From Saccharomycopsis malanga (taxonomy: Eukaryota; Ascomycota; Saccharomycetes; Ascoideales; Saccharomycopsidaceae): DNA of 64,000 nucleotides. The notes below the pieces were generated by a model. It was given only the letters and a program-made list of their open reading frames with translations. It was not told where the DNA came from and did no database searches. The position numbers were made by a program, and so were the translations under genes. The DNA lies in assembly GCA_004014935.1 (NCBI GenBank), contig CP025323.1, forward strand, positions 434,001 to 498,000, written 5' to 3'. Of the stretch, positions 10,229-20,318 are shown piece by piece. Positions within the stretch are counted from its first letter, which is position 1. Each line of letters opens with the position of its first letter.

Positions 10229-12364
10229 ATGTCTCCCATAGCACTGCTTTTAAAGCGGAAATGTGATTCGGATGATGGTGATAATTGTGAGACTGGGTCA
10301 GGAGGATTCAACACCAGTATGGCTGTCGGAATTGCAATTGCTGTACCGATCGTACTTTTTGGTGTCATTCTTCTTATTGCAGTTATCAAAAACTATAAAA
10401 AAAATAAACGTGAGGCTGAAGACTTTCACGCTGATCCGAACTTCGCTCCAGAAGAAACAGCATTACCAGACTATCCGGACCCTCAATTTTATCAAAACGA
10501 AAAGGGTATGCTTAGGCCAGAAATGGCAAACAACCAGGCTTCGAAAAATGCAAGATCACAACTTCTTAGTCTCTCTGCGCCTAGAATGAGACATGACAAC
10601 GAGTCATATTCTTCTAACAGCGATGCAAGTTCTATTGCTCAAACAATACAGAAACATCCGAATTTGGACAATATTGCATTGCCTTTTGAAAGTGACAGCA
10701 CATCGTCTCATCATTTGAACCAGTATGCAAGAATGCTCGGTACCGACTATAGAGCCTATAGTGGTATGAAATCTTATGGTAGCAGTTCTTCATTGACAGA
10801 TGTCTCCAGCTTTACTCAGCAGAAGAAAGCTCTGGGCAAAAACTCAGATGATGATAATGATTATGAAACAAGCACTTTGAACGATCCTTTCAGTGGAACT
10901 CCTTCTCCTTCTACTGAAACATTCAAAGCTGATAGAAACTTGACCGCAAACCATGTACATGTAGCTCAAAACAGTGCTTTGAGAAATGAAGTGGTGATTA
11001 CTCCTCCACAGCCAGAAGAGCATGAATCCTCTTTTTACGAAAGCAGATTTCCTCATTACGAGAAATCTGATGCCGATCCCTATGCAGAAGCTATGAAAAA
11101 AGACACAACTAAAGCATCGGAGGACTCTCTTGATAATGTGCAAGACATAAATCCATATGCTGGTTTAGTCAATGAACAACCTGTTTCTAAGAGTGTGAAA
11201 TTCACTGCTGCTTCTACTATTGATGCTTACGCTCCAGAAAGCTCAAAGTATGACAGAAACTTGAATCCAGACAATTATTTAGATACAGATAACCATCGTG
11301 TTTCCATTGTTGAAGATGATGGTCTTACAAACGAGGAAAGAGAAAACCTTCGTAGAATGAAATCTGTTTATAAAGTGTATTTCGACAGAAATAATTCTGT
11401 TAAACATCCTAAGACAGCCGAGGAGGAACAATTAGACAGAGAGGAAAACATTAATCAAGATTTGCCACATGTCAACACCCAGTTTAATAACAATCCAGAT
11501 AATAATGATGATGTATTGTCACCAAATTCATTGATTGATGATATAAAACAGAAAAGATTGACTGACTTGTCAACTGCTTCTTCTAATTATAACTCATCAC
11601 ATATCGATAGTACTTATCTTTCCCCTACCTTACCTATACAGCCTACCGAAGATACCCCTCAAATCTCTGTACATCACCAGTTTCAAGATACCACTAATCA
11701 ATCTTACAATCCCCAGCAATATTCAGATTACAACCATCAGATACCCTACGATAACACATATCAACAACAATACTCTCCTCAAACTGAATATGGACAGCAG
11801 TTCCCACATCATGCCCCTATGCCTGTCGCTGTAGCCCCAATAAAACCTTTGGAACCTTTGAAAAAATTGCCTACTGCCTCTGAGCTTGGTGATGTTACCA
11901 ACTCCAATTTTTTGGAGTTCCAAGCTTCTAAAAAGAACCAAAATAGAAATAAGGTCGGCAATGTTAAGCCTTACAATCCATTGGAACATTCAGAATCTTG
12001 GTCTCCAACCATCTCTCCCCCAAGTCAATCTACCGGTAAATTTTTCAATCCATTAACTACTGATAATAATTATGGACCAGCAAATACAGTCACTGGATCC
12101 CCTACTATCTCCGGTAATACAGCCCCTGCTCCTTCAGCTTCAGCCATGAGTAGATCAAGTATTGTTATGTTGAACACCACTGGTATAGGTGGTGCCAAAA
12201 AATACAAACCAGCTAATGCTAGAAAATATGTTCCTCAACACCAGCAGCAACAGCAGCTCCCTCCTCAACAACAACCTACAAATATTCCAAATTCATCTAG
12301 AAAAGGCGGAAACAAGAACACTAAGAATTTAAGAAAAATGCTTGATGATCCAATGTTCAAATGA
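10229..12364 (+). CDS. SKG6: Skg6/Tos2-family single-pass membrane protein
   Basis: 711 residues. One transmembrane segment at about 30-53 (MAVGIAIAVPIVLFGVILLI) is followed by a basic KNYKKNKRE stop-transfer and the DFHADPNFAPEETALPDYPD block typical of the SKG6 domain. The rest is a long polar cytoplasmic tail rich in Ser, Asn, Gln and Pro, with a Q-rich stretch near 670-685 (QQQQQLPPQQQP) and a basic end. Skg6 and Tos2 sit at sites of polarised growth and bud necks and act with Zds1/2 and Cdc24-related factors. The assignment is strengthened by position: it converges on IMP3, which is divergent from MRPL6, as YHR149C-YHR148W-YHR147C in S. cerevisiae. Probably cell-cycle regulated in the family; no such site was identified here. 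Confidence 0.85.
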   Translation: MSPIALLLKRKCDSDDGDNCETGSGGFNTSMAVGIAIAVPIVLFGVILLIAVIKNYKKNKREAEDFHADPNFAPEETALPDYPDPQFYQNEKGMLRPEMANNQASKNARSQLLSLSAPRMRHDNESYSSNSDASSIAQTIQKHPNLDNIALPFESDSTSSHHLNQYARMLGTDYRAYSGMKSYGSSSSLTDVSSFTQQKKALGKNSDDDNDYETSTLNDPFSGTPSPSTETFKADRNLTANHVHVAQNSALRNEVVITPPQPEEHESSFYESRFPHYEKSDADPYAEAMKKDTTKASEDSLDNVQDINPYAGLVNEQPVSKSVKFTAASTIDAYAPESSKYDRNLNPDNYLDTDNHRVSIVEDDGLTNEERENLRRMKSVYKVYFDRNNSVKHPKTAEEEQLDREENINQDLPHVNTQFNNNPDNNDDVLSPNSLIDDIKQKRLTDLSTASSNYNSSHIDSTYLSPTLPIQPTEDTPQISVHHQFQDTTNQSYNPQQYSDYNHQIPYDNTYQQQYSPQTEYGQQFPHHAPMPVAVAPIKPLEPLKKLPTASELGDVTNSNFLEFQASKKNQNRNKVGNVKPYNPLEHSESWSPTISPPSQSTGKFFNPLTTDNNYGPANTVTGSPTISGNTAPAPSASAMSRSSIVMLNTTGIGGAKKYKPANARKYVPQHQQQQQLPPQQQPTNIPNSSRKGGNKNTKNLRKMLDDPMFK

Positions 12365-13277
12365 AGCTAGCCTTTTTTCTTTATCAACTTTATCAAATAC
12401 ATCATTTCAAAATCCCTGTTTTTTTTGCATTGTTCCCATGTTTTACATCAAAGGAGCATGGTCTCACTTTTATCACAGACTATTTCATTGTTCCTCTATT
12501 TTTTCTAACATTGTATTTTCTTTTTATGTTTCGCTTATACTATTTGAAGCTCTGCTTCTTTCGTCAAAACTTTTCATTCCTAGTTTTGCTATTCTCGTGA
12601 AACGTATCGGGTTGAAATCAGCTTGTTACGTTTTCCAGGCTCACAAATTTTCTTCTTTCTAGGAAAATATGATAATATTATTTTCCTCATCTCAATCTAT
12701 TCGCTTCTTTCCAATTCTTCTCATTTTCTTTTTGTTCACATTTTCGCTTGATCCGCTGACCTAGACATAAAATAAAGAGTGTGGTTTTTACGTGCCTAAT
12801 TTGTACTGGTAATTATAATCTAATACAATTAACTATGTAAACCTTCAAGCTTTCTTGTGTATGCATGTTCTTTAAACATTCTTGCTTATAGCACAAATTT
12901 TGCTTTTTTACTTGCCCTGCAGTGATTATGGAAATGTTTATTGTAGTGTTTTGTTTACATTTCACTTTTTAGTCACACTTATATAATGAAACATTTGACG
13001 TTGTTCGCTCAACATGTGAAATTTAGTGCATTCTTCTCAAGTATTTGTACAGAACATAACTTGAATGTTTACTTATGTATCGGAAAATACTACTCCAGCT
13101 ACTCATATTCTATAACTATATCCCACAATTCAACGGATTTCCTATAACCTTAAACCTTACGTAAACGAAATAGCAGATGAAAACTGAATTAACGAAAAAA
13201 AATGAATATATAGTACAATAACACAATGCCGAAACTGGAACTAGAACTGTCAAAACATAGAGATCACAGACAAACGC
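12365..13277. other. Convergent spacer SKG6/IMP3
   Basis: Pyrimidine-rich 3' flank of SKG6 (12,365-12,760) followed by AT-rich sequence. The 79- and 106-codon frames that begin at the SKG6 stop are low-complexity Phe/Leu/Ser translations of the T-rich strand. I see no gene in it. Confidence 0.5.
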
Positions 13278-13832
13278 TCAATCCTCTAACTCAAAATCGT
13301 CCACATTATTCTTGAACTTGGCAATGTTTCTTCTAATCTTACTACCATTAGCCCAAGTCAAATAATCTTCCAAGTCTCTGGTGACCAAGAATGCCGGATC
13401 CGTGATGATGTCAGGACCGACTCTTACATGCCCTTGCTCAATAAACTTGACAGCATCGCTAATTGTTTCAGCCATCTTCAATCTGTGCATAACCACACCT
13501 ATGCGGCGACGACAAAAGGCTGCCACTGTGATATTGTTTTCAAGACCGGAAACCTTGGTCTTACTATTAAGGATTCCCATGGCATAAAGCTTTTCAAGAA
13601 GAAGCTGTTCATGTCTTATACGCACTGGATCTTCTGGGGCAAGAAGTGATAGCTGACGAGCAATCTTTCTGATATCACCACATATACGGTTATATTTATG
13701 ATAATCTTCACGATTCTGAACATGATAACGGCGCATCACATCAACATCACGATGACCTTTGTCCTGTTTCCAGTCAAGGAAATCCACTTTCTTGAGCAAC
13801 TTTTGCTCATGATGCTTGAGTTTTCTAACCAT
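13278..13832 (-). CDS. IMP3: Imp3, U3 snoRNP protein
   Basis: 184 residues (183 in S. cerevisiae). The start [20 protein letters not shown] and the block [20 protein letters not shown] are diagnostic. An S4-type RNA-binding domain lies at about 108-170 ([31 protein letters not shown]). Imp3 is a subunit of the Mpp10-Imp3-Imp4 complex in the small-subunit processome and helps U3 snoRNA pair with the 35S pre-rRNA in the nucleolus. It is divergent from MRPL6 with a 244-bp shared promoter that carries PAC- and RRPE-like motifs on the IMP3 side. Confidence 0.97.
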   Translation of the reverse strand: MVRKLKHHEQKLLKKVDFLDWKQDKGHRDVDVMRRYHVQNREDYHKYNRICGDIRKIARQLSLLAPEDPVRIRHEQLLLEKLYAMGILNSKTKVSGLENNITVAAFCRRRIGVVMHRLKMAETISDAVKFIEQGHVRVGPDIITDPAFLVTRDLEDYLTWANGSKIRRNIAKFKNNVDDFELED

Positions 13833-13912
13833 TGTCCAATACGCTTGAAATTACTTTATATTTACTTCAATTACTATCTGATATATATGGCTATTCTACT
13901 ATTTAACAGTAC

Positions 13913-13950
13913 CTCATCGCTTATAATTTTTTTTTTTTTGAATTTTTCAC
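13913..13950 (-). promoter_or_regulatory. PAC (GCGATGAG) and RRPE-like (TGAAAAATTC) sites of IMP3
   Basis: On the minus strand GCGATGAG lies at 13913-13920, about 80 bp upstream of the IMP3 ATG, and TGAAAAATTC at 13941-13950. PAC and RRPE together mark ribosome-biogenesis genes across Saccharomycotina (Dot6/Tod6 and Stb3 sites). The RRPE match is imperfect. Confidence 0.55.
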
Positions 13951-14076
13951 TTCGCCAGGGTTACCACAATCACATGATGTGAATTTTTTTCAGCATGGTG
14001 ACAAGTTGGCGCATAGTTAACAGAACTACATCAAAGGACGTAAATGGTCTAACATAGTATAAAATCAACAACAGTA

Positions 14077-14778
14077 ATGAGTTTTTTGAGGGTATCAAGA
14101 AGTGTGGCCCTACAAGGTCGGTCTTTATTTGCTCAGCAAACCAGAGCTTTCTGGGGCACAGCGCCAAAATTGTCGCATATAGGCTCTGCGCCAATATACC
14201 TTTCACCAGACGTGGAATGCACGGTGGAGAAGATTCAGGCGCCTCGTGTGGTCACCAAAGGCAAGATCAGAATTAACCTTTCCCAGAATATCAAAATCAA
14301 GGGTCCAAAGGGCGAATTGGATTTCGTTGTGCCAGATTTCGTCAAGGTGGACCAAAGTAATGAGGGTAAACTTCAGGTGTCAGTAGTGAACACTGAAGAT
14401 CGGATCCAGAGATCAATGTGGGGAACTACAGCTTCTATTTTGAATAACAATATTACTGGAGTCACCGAGGGCCATCTTAGTATTTTAAAACTTGTAGGTA
14501 CCGGTTACAGAGCCTCAGTCATCGACAAGAAAGAAACTGGAAAGAAGTTTGTTTCTATGAAAGTCGGAGCTTCTGTCATGCAAGGTCTTGATGTACCTGA
14601 CGGAATCACTGTCTCATCGCCAGTCCCTGCCAGAGTCGTCATCGAGGGTATCAACAAACAGCAGGTCAAGTTATTTGCTGCCAATTTAAGAAAGTTCCAC
14701 CCTCCAGAACCTTATAAGGGTAAGGGTATTTATATCGATGATGAGACCATCAAGATCAAAGATAAAAAGATTAAATGA
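14077..14778 (+). CDS. MRPL6: Mrpl6, mitochondrial ribosomal protein uL6
   Basis: 233 residues. The N-terminus [20 protein letters not shown] is a basic amphipathic mitochondrial presequence. The body shows the two uL6 repeats ([40 protein letters not shown]) and the hallmark [15 protein letters not shown] near the end. It is a large-subunit protein of the mitochondrial ribosome. Its promoter region contains AATTTTTTT at 13982-13990, resembling the AATTTT element reported in mitochondrial ribosomal genes of yeasts outside the whole-genome-duplication group. Divergent neighbour of IMP3, as in S. cerevisiae. Confidence 0.96.
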   Translation: MSFLRVSRSVALQGRSLFAQQTRAFWGTAPKLSHIGSAPIYLSPDVECTVEKIQAPRVVTKGKIRINLSQNIKIKGPKGELDFVVPDFVKVDQSNEGKLQVSVVNTEDRIQRSMWGTTASILNNNITGVTEGHLSILKLVGTGYRASVIDKKETGKKFVSMKVGASVMQGLDVPDGITVSSPVPARVVIEGINKQQVKLFAANLRKFHPPEPYKGKGIYIDDETIKIKDKKIK

Positions 14779-15520
14779 TTGCTTTCTAGCCGTTTTTTTA
14801 TCACTTTTAGAGCTCTTCACCATCTCTTCTGTATATATACATTCCTACACTTCTGGAAATACATTGCATTTTATTATTCCCGGTTCTGGAACATTCTGTA
14901 GTACCTATTTAATTTTACCCATTATTTCCTTTCATTTCAGAGATTGTTCAGTAAAATTGAAAAACTATATTAATCTTGCGTATTTAAACAAAGCTAAATT
15001 TATTTTCTGTTTCTACAGAAGAGCTTTGATTTTCAATAAGGTAGTTATTCAAGGTTCTATTAAAATAAATAAATAGAACATTCGTTAAATCATTAGTTCA
15101 GTAACAAAATACATTTTAGTTTTGCTTTTATGGTACTATATAATATGTATAGAAGATATTCACCAATGATACAATATGATATTTAATTTCAAAACAAAAG
15201 CAGCTCTGTTAGTTGAAACTCGAGTTTCCTTTTACGAGATTTACCCAGCATACTTTCCAAGAACCACTACTACAATAAACTTTTACCATCATAGCCATTT
15301 CACAGTATCCAGTCCCTCTGTTAGCTCAACCCTAATTGCCTCCTACATTTCTAGTCCGCACCGCACTATATCTTAAATGCCCAACAAGTGTGTTTCGAGC
15401 CCTGGTCCGTCATACTATCTACTATAATAGAAGACGATACAGGCCTATCAATCAGTAAACCTATTTAGGGTTGTTGAATTGTGTTTGGTCAACGTGCTGG
15501 CAAGGTAGTGACGCCGCAGT
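14779..15520. other. Spacer MRPL6/VAM6
   Basis: MRPL6 3' flank and VAM6 promoter. The 66-codon frame at 15,176-15,376 has no recognisable features. Nothing else seen. Confidence 0.5.
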
Positions 15521-18500
15521 ATGAACAGCATAATATACCCAGATGCGCTTGTCGCTTTCAATGGCCAGTATTCTGGCAAGGTGACATGTTTTATTCCGAT
15601 CGATAACCAATTATTGGTGGGGTTGAATAATGGCAGTCTTCTTATTTATGAGGCTGGTGGTTCATCTAATGAGCAAAATGGGTCTGATGGACAAAATGTG
15701 AGTCCAGGCAAAGGCATTGGTGAAGCTGACGAGGATCCTCTCAACAGTCCAGTTACGTTGACTTCATTAAGCCGACATCATTCTAATGTCAATTCCAGAA
15801 ACTCTTCGATACCGCCATCACCTGTACTAGGGCCGTCTCGCAGACAAGATGATAATCATGGAGTTGTGGCATCCACATGCAATTCTAGGAAATGGTTTAA
15901 TAGTGCAGGCTTGCCCAAATTAAAATTAATCAAAGAGGTTCAGTTGGGTCGGCCTATTGTTTGCATGAGATATATTAAAGATGTTGGATATTTATTTATT
16001 CAACAAGACAACGTGATCAACATTTACAATTATTCCACATTTAAATTCAAGCAAACTATTGACACATCTAAAGGGGTTTCAGTATTCCGCATCTTTTCAC
16101 AATTAGAAGACTCTGAATTGATTAATTTGTACGACGAGCCTAAGAAGAAAAGTCATGGTAGTGGGTCGAAACAGCAAAATAGCGTAGAATCGAGACAGCA
16201 CGGTAGTGTGGATTCAGATTTAGAAGATATACAAAGCAAATTGCAGAAAATTGATTCATACTCATTGTATCGTAATTTCTATGATCATGATCCATTCGAT
16301 CAAGAATCAAGCTCGTCCTTCGATCATAGCAGTTTATCCATACAAGAGGAAAACTCTAATATGATACATTCACATTTAGTATTCGCGGTGAAAAGAAAGC
16401 TTTACATCTTATCATGGGTTTTGGACGATCCTGAATCTGGGACCGAGAAGGAAGTAATATTGCCAGATAGAGTGAAAAATTTTGAATTCATGTCTGGATC
16501 AAGGATTGTGGTTGGATTAAATACTGACTTTGTCATTGTAGATTTGTACTCTCTACAAATTACGCCTCTTATCATTCCTAGTACAAAACATTCGTCCTTC
16601 ATAGGATCTCCGTTCAGTTCTATTGGTCTTGGAGGATATAAGCATATCATCAACCTTGTCAAAGTGTCAAAGCTGAACACTTTGGTATCTAGAGATCAAA
16701 TCAGTGTTAAAATAAATAGCAGAGGAGAACTTTTAAACAAATCAACCCTCAATTGGACTATCATACCAGATCATATACTTTTTTTATTTCCATATCTTAT
16801 TCTTGTTAATAGTTCTCATCTAGAAGTTCGAGACCTCAAAAATGGATACTTGCTTCAGTCAATCGCTGTTTCCAATGTGTCTCAAGTCAGCGTGAACAAT
16901 TTCAAAAATGAGGTGTATATATATAATAATGACAAAATCCTCAAATGTAATATGAAATCTTACATTTATCAGTTGAACAAATTGGAACAAGAAAACAAAT
17001 TAAACGAAGCTATAAACCTTACTTTTCAACTACCTGCTAGTTTACTCCCCGATAAGGTTTCTCGCCTTAGACAATTGCAAATCAAAAAGGCGGAAACTTT
17101 ATTTAAAGAGAATAAATTCCAAGAATCAATGACTCTTTTCTCCAGCTTCCTAGCACCTCCTGCATTAGTTCTATCTTTGTTTCCCAAGTTCATCAATGGA
17201 AATATAGCTCATAATCATGCAGAAGAGTATAGCTCTTTGGCTAAATTGAAATATTCGGATCTTGTTGCCTCAACCCCTCCTAAATCTCCGCCTAGCACTC
17301 CTAATCGTTATATACATCAACCCAAACCATCCACTCCAAAAAACTTTGAGGACACTGACAGTTTATACAGTTTTTCAAGTAAAGCCACTGGTACTCCAAA
17401 CCGCTACCAAAGATATCACCAGCCAGGAAACGCTCAAGTCCAGAACCGCAAGACTCTTCTTAGAGCCTTGCAGAGCCTCTTGCCGTATTTAGCAGACACC
17501 AGGCGTAAGATCAGCAAAATGTTTGCTTTTGAAGAGAAGAAACAGGACCAAACAACTGATGATTCCCTCAGTGACGACGTTTCAAATTTGTACTGGAAAA
17601 GTCTTGTGATTCCTAAAGACATCTTTGGTGACTTGAAAGAAGCTGCAGAGCTTGTTGACACAACATTGTTCAATTGTTACCTTGTATCCAGCCCAGGCTT
17701 AATCGGACCTCTTGTCAGAATCAACAATTTTTGTAATGTAAAAATAGTAGAGAAAAATTTGATTAAACGGCAATTGTTCAAAGAGTTGGTTGATTTCTAT
17801 TACGGCAAGGGCTTACATGAGAAGGCCTTACAGTTGCTTTTAAAATTAGGAAAAGGTGAAGAGGTCACCAAAGAGTTTTTCGAGGAGCCAAACACCTCCT
17901 CATCGGACGATGATGAGAGCCTTGATGGCATTTCCACAGTAATGTTCAATACTCCTAATACCACCAGTCTAAAAGGTCCTTTACATACAGTTCAGTATTT
18001 GACCAAACTCTCCCAAGATAATATTGATTTGATATTCAAGTATATCAAATGGCCCATGAAGCTTGAGCCGGAAAAGTCAATGATTGTATTTTTGGCCGAT
18101 TCCAGTGAGGCCGAATCTTTGAATAAAGATCAGATTGTAAATTTCCTACTAGAGAATTTCAAAGACAATAGAACGTACACCATCGTTTACCTAGAACATA
18201 TAATCGATGGATTACAAGACAAAACTCCAAGATTGCACACGCAATACGTAAATCTACTTTTAAAATCCTCCGTCGAAGAAGATAAACTGGCTACTAAGGA
18301 TATCGCCATTAAGTCTTATGACAAGTTGGTTGCCTTTTTGAGCTCTACGAATATCTACGAGCCACGTAAAACATTGCGGATTTTACTGGACTACCAGGAT
18401 TTTGCACCTAAATATCTCTATTTGAAAACATTCATATATAAAAGATTGGAAGATCATAGAAAAGTGCTTAACATCTTGGTGTATGATTTACAATATTATG

Positions 18501-19072
18501 ACAAGGCTTCACAATATTGTTCCGTATTATTTTCACAGAACAATCTACTTGGCACTCAATATCTTCATGAACTCCTCAAAATGTACCTTCTTCCTCCTCC
18601 TCCTCCTCCTCCTTCCTCTCCTTCTTCAACGTCACAAAACACCTTCAAACCAAATCTCGAAGCAGCTTTGGCCCTTTTATCAGCTCAGGGCTCCAGAATG
18701 TCTGCAGTTGAGGTTTTAAAAACCCTTCCTGCTGACATTCCTGTGGCCAAAATTTTTAGCATCTTCTCCACTCAATTCAAGCTCCTGCAAAGTAGACTTT
18801 CTCACTCTAGAGTCCAGTCTTCGTTGAGCAAAGTTCATTTAGTCAAGTGCCAGGAAGAGCTTCTTGGCTTGAAATCAAAGTCCATCACAGTCACAGAAAA
18901 CAGAATATGCTGTCACTGCAAGAAAAAGTTGGGACATTCCGTGCTAAGTGTATTTCCTAACGGACAAGTCACACATTACGGGTGTGCAAGAGCTTACCAG
19001 AACGATATCAATCGTGCCAAGGGTGAAAACCAACTGGGCACCAAAAAGGTTATAGCTTTTGGCGATAGGTAG
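15521..19072 (+). CDS. VAM6: Vam6/Vps39, HOPS complex subunit
   Basis: 1,183 residues (1,049 in S. cerevisiae). An N-terminal citron-homology domain (about 10-480, starting DALVAFNGQYSGKVTCFIPI) carries a low-complexity insert at about 55-130. Clathrin-repeat-like helices follow. The C-terminus has the Vps39 zinc-ribbon-like motif ICCHCKKKLGHSVL...HYGCARAYQ (about 1125-1160). The protein tethers vacuoles and late endosomes, and in yeast also contributes to vacuole-mitochondria contacts (vCLAMP). A run of eight prolines from a CCT repeat (18,592-18,616) interrupts the C-terminal helices, an insertion likely specific to this lineage. Start chosen because the CNH domain begins within ten residues of it. 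Confidence 0.94.
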   Translation: MNSIIYPDALVAFNGQYSGKVTCFIPIDNQLLVGLNNGSLLIYEAGGSSNEQNGSDGQNVSPGKGIGEADEDPLNSPVTLTSLSRHHSNVNSRNSSIPPSPVLGPSRRQDDNHGVVASTCNSRKWFNSAGLPKLKLIKEVQLGRPIVCMRYIKDVGYLFIQQDNVINIYNYSTFKFKQTIDTSKGVSVFRIFSQLEDSELINLYDEPKKKSHGSGSKQQNSVESRQHGSVDSDLEDIQSKLQKIDSYSLYRNFYDHDPFDQESSSSFDHSSLSIQEENSNMIHSHLVFAVKRKLYILSWVLDDPESGTEKEVILPDRVKNFEFMSGSRIVVGLNTDFVIVDLYSLQITPLIIPSTKHSSFIGSPFSSIGLGGYKHIINLVKVSKLNTLVSRDQISVKINSRGELLNKSTLNWTIIPDHILFLFPYLILVNSSHLEVRDLKNGYLLQSIAVSNVSQVSVNNFKNEVYIYNNDKILKCNMKSYIYQLNKLEQENKLNEAINLTFQLPASLLPDKVSRLRQLQIKKAETLFKENKFQESMTLFSSFLAPPALVLSLFPKFINGNIAHNHAEEYSSLAKLKYSDLVASTPPKSPPSTPNRYIHQPKPSTPKNFEDTDSLYSFSSKATGTPNRYQRYHQPGNAQVQNRKTLLRALQSLLPYLADTRRKISKMFAFEEKKQDQTTDDSLSDDVSNLYWKSLVIPKDIFGDLKEAAELVDTTLFNCYLVSSPGLIGPLVRINNFCNVKIVEKNLIKRQLFKELVDFYYGKGLHEKALQLLLKLGKGEEVTKEFFEEPNTSSSDDDESLDGISTVMFNTPNTTSLKGPLHTVQYLTKLSQDNIDLIFKYIKWPMKLEPEKSMIVFLADSSEAESLNKDQIVNFLLENFKDNRTYTIVYLEHIIDGLQDKTPRLHTQYVNLLLKSSVEEDKLATKDIAIKSYDKLVAFLSSTNIYEPRKTLRILLDYQDFAPKYLYLKTFIYKRLEDHRKVLNILVYDLQYYDKASQYCSVLFSQNNLLGTQYLHELLKMYLLPPPPPPPSSPSSTSQNTFKPNLEAALALLSAQGSRMSAVEVLKTLPADIPVAKIFSIFSTQFKLLQSRLSHSRVQSSLSKVHLVKCQEELLGLKSKSITVTENRICCHCKKKLGHSVLSVFPNGQVTHYGCARAYQNDINRAKGENQLGTKKVIAFGDR

Positions 19073-19499
19073 TGAATAGTAAGACTCAAATTAATAAAAA
19101 GATTAAAAGGATATCTGTCAAACACTGTTTGTATTTTAATTTTTCCATTAATAACGTACTGTGTCAATACATTTCACCAATGAGATGTAGTTGAAGGCTA
19201 AACAGCTCGATGTGTCAAAGTATTTTTCAGCTCAGCATGGATATGCTAGAAGCAGTAAAAACAAATGTGAAAGAAAACAACCCAGCTTGTACTGTAGGTA
19301 ACTTATGTATAGTATAAAGTAGCGTGGGACAGTTTCAATACGTATACAATATACCATTGCCATGGTAAGTATTACCGGGTAACGAGTGAAATTTTCCAAT
19401 TTTTTTTCTGATATAATCTGTCTCTCATTAGAATCAAAGATACATATGAAGTGTTTAGATGATCTATATAATAATACAACCATCTGATCAACGAGCAAT
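19073..19499. other. Spacer VAM6/MRPL9
   Basis: Promoter of MRPL9. It contains GAAATTTTCC and CAATTTTTTTT at 19,388-19,407, resembling the AATTTT element of mitochondrial ribosomal protein genes. Nothing else seen. Confidence 0.5.
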
Positions 19500-20318
19500 A
19501 TGAACAAAGGCTTGTTCAATACTGTAGCGCTCAGTGCGCGGGTGGCGTACCAGTTTCCAAAGTTTGTTAGAACGGGGGCATCTTTGACGTCGTTGGATGC
19601 CGTTACAACCACTATAAGTAGCAAAGCCAAACCAATTAATCATTCTCAAGAACAAGCAAGACTCAGAAGAAGACTTCCTTTAAGAGCAGGTCTTATTGGC
19701 ATTAAAAGAGGCATGATTTCATATTTTACCGAGGCGGGTGAAACATTTCCATGTACTGTGGTAGAGATTGATTCTGTTGAAGTCTTGTACAATAAAACCC
19801 CAGAAAAAGAAGGCTATTATGCTGTCCAGCTAGGATATGGTAATGCTGATCCAAACAAGGTTAGCAGATCTCTTTTAGGCCACTTTGAAAGAGCTGTAGT
19901 GTCACCAAAAGAAGCCATTTACGAGTTTGAGGTGAAAGATAAGTCTGGCTTGTTGCCTGTGGGCAGTGAATTAAAGGCAGACCACTTTAAGCCAGGACAA
20001 TATGTTGATGTGAAATCAGTATCCAAAGGTAAAGGGTTTGCTGGTGTTATGAAACGTTGGCATTTCGCCGGTTTAAGAGCATCACACGGTACTTCTGTAG
20101 CCCATAGACATGGTGGTTCGTACGGTATGAACCAAACTCCGGGCAGAGTTTATCCAGGGAGAAAGATGCCGGGTCATATGGGGCATAAGCATGTCACCAT
20201 ACAGAATTCCAAGGTGGTAGAAGTCAATGCTGAAAAGGGATATGTGTTGATAAAAGGACCTGTCAGTGGTGCTAACGGTACCTTCGTCAAGCTCCAAGAT
20301 GCCATTAAGAAGCAGTGA
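19500..20318 (+). CDS. MRPL9: Mrpl9, mitochondrial ribosomal protein uL3
   Basis: 272 residues (269 in S. cerevisiae). A Ser/Arg-rich presequence (about 1-35) is followed by the uL3 fold: RAGLIGIKRGMISYFTEAGE, then VKSVSKGKGFAGVMKRWHFA and the signature SYGMNQTPGRVYPGRKMPGH. It is a large-subunit protein of the mitochondrial ribosome near the peptidyl transferase centre. It is one of two mitochondrial large-subunit genes in this window. Confidence 0.97.
   Translation: MNKGLFNTVALSARVAYQFPKFVRTGASLTSLDAVTTTISSKAKPINHSQEQARLRRRLPLRAGLIGIKRGMISYFTEAGETFPCTVVEIDSVEVLYNKTPEKEGYYAVQLGYGNADPNKVSRSLLGHFERAVVSPKEAIYEFEVKDKSGLLPVGSELKADHFKPGQYVDVKSVSKGKGFAGVMKRWHFAGLRASHGTSVAHRHGGSYGMNQTPGRVYPGRKMPGHMGHKHVTIQNSKVVEVNAEKGYVLIKGPVSGANGTFVKLQDAIKKQ

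Noticed and set aside
12361-12662. 79- and 106-codon frames at the SKG6 3' end
   Set aside because: They are low-complexity Phe/Leu/Ser translations of a T-rich 3' flank.
15375-15430. TTTCGAGCCCTGGTCC... as a reverse-strand remnant of the SINE 3' module
   Set aside because: Only a short stretch matches and the order of blocks is not kept.
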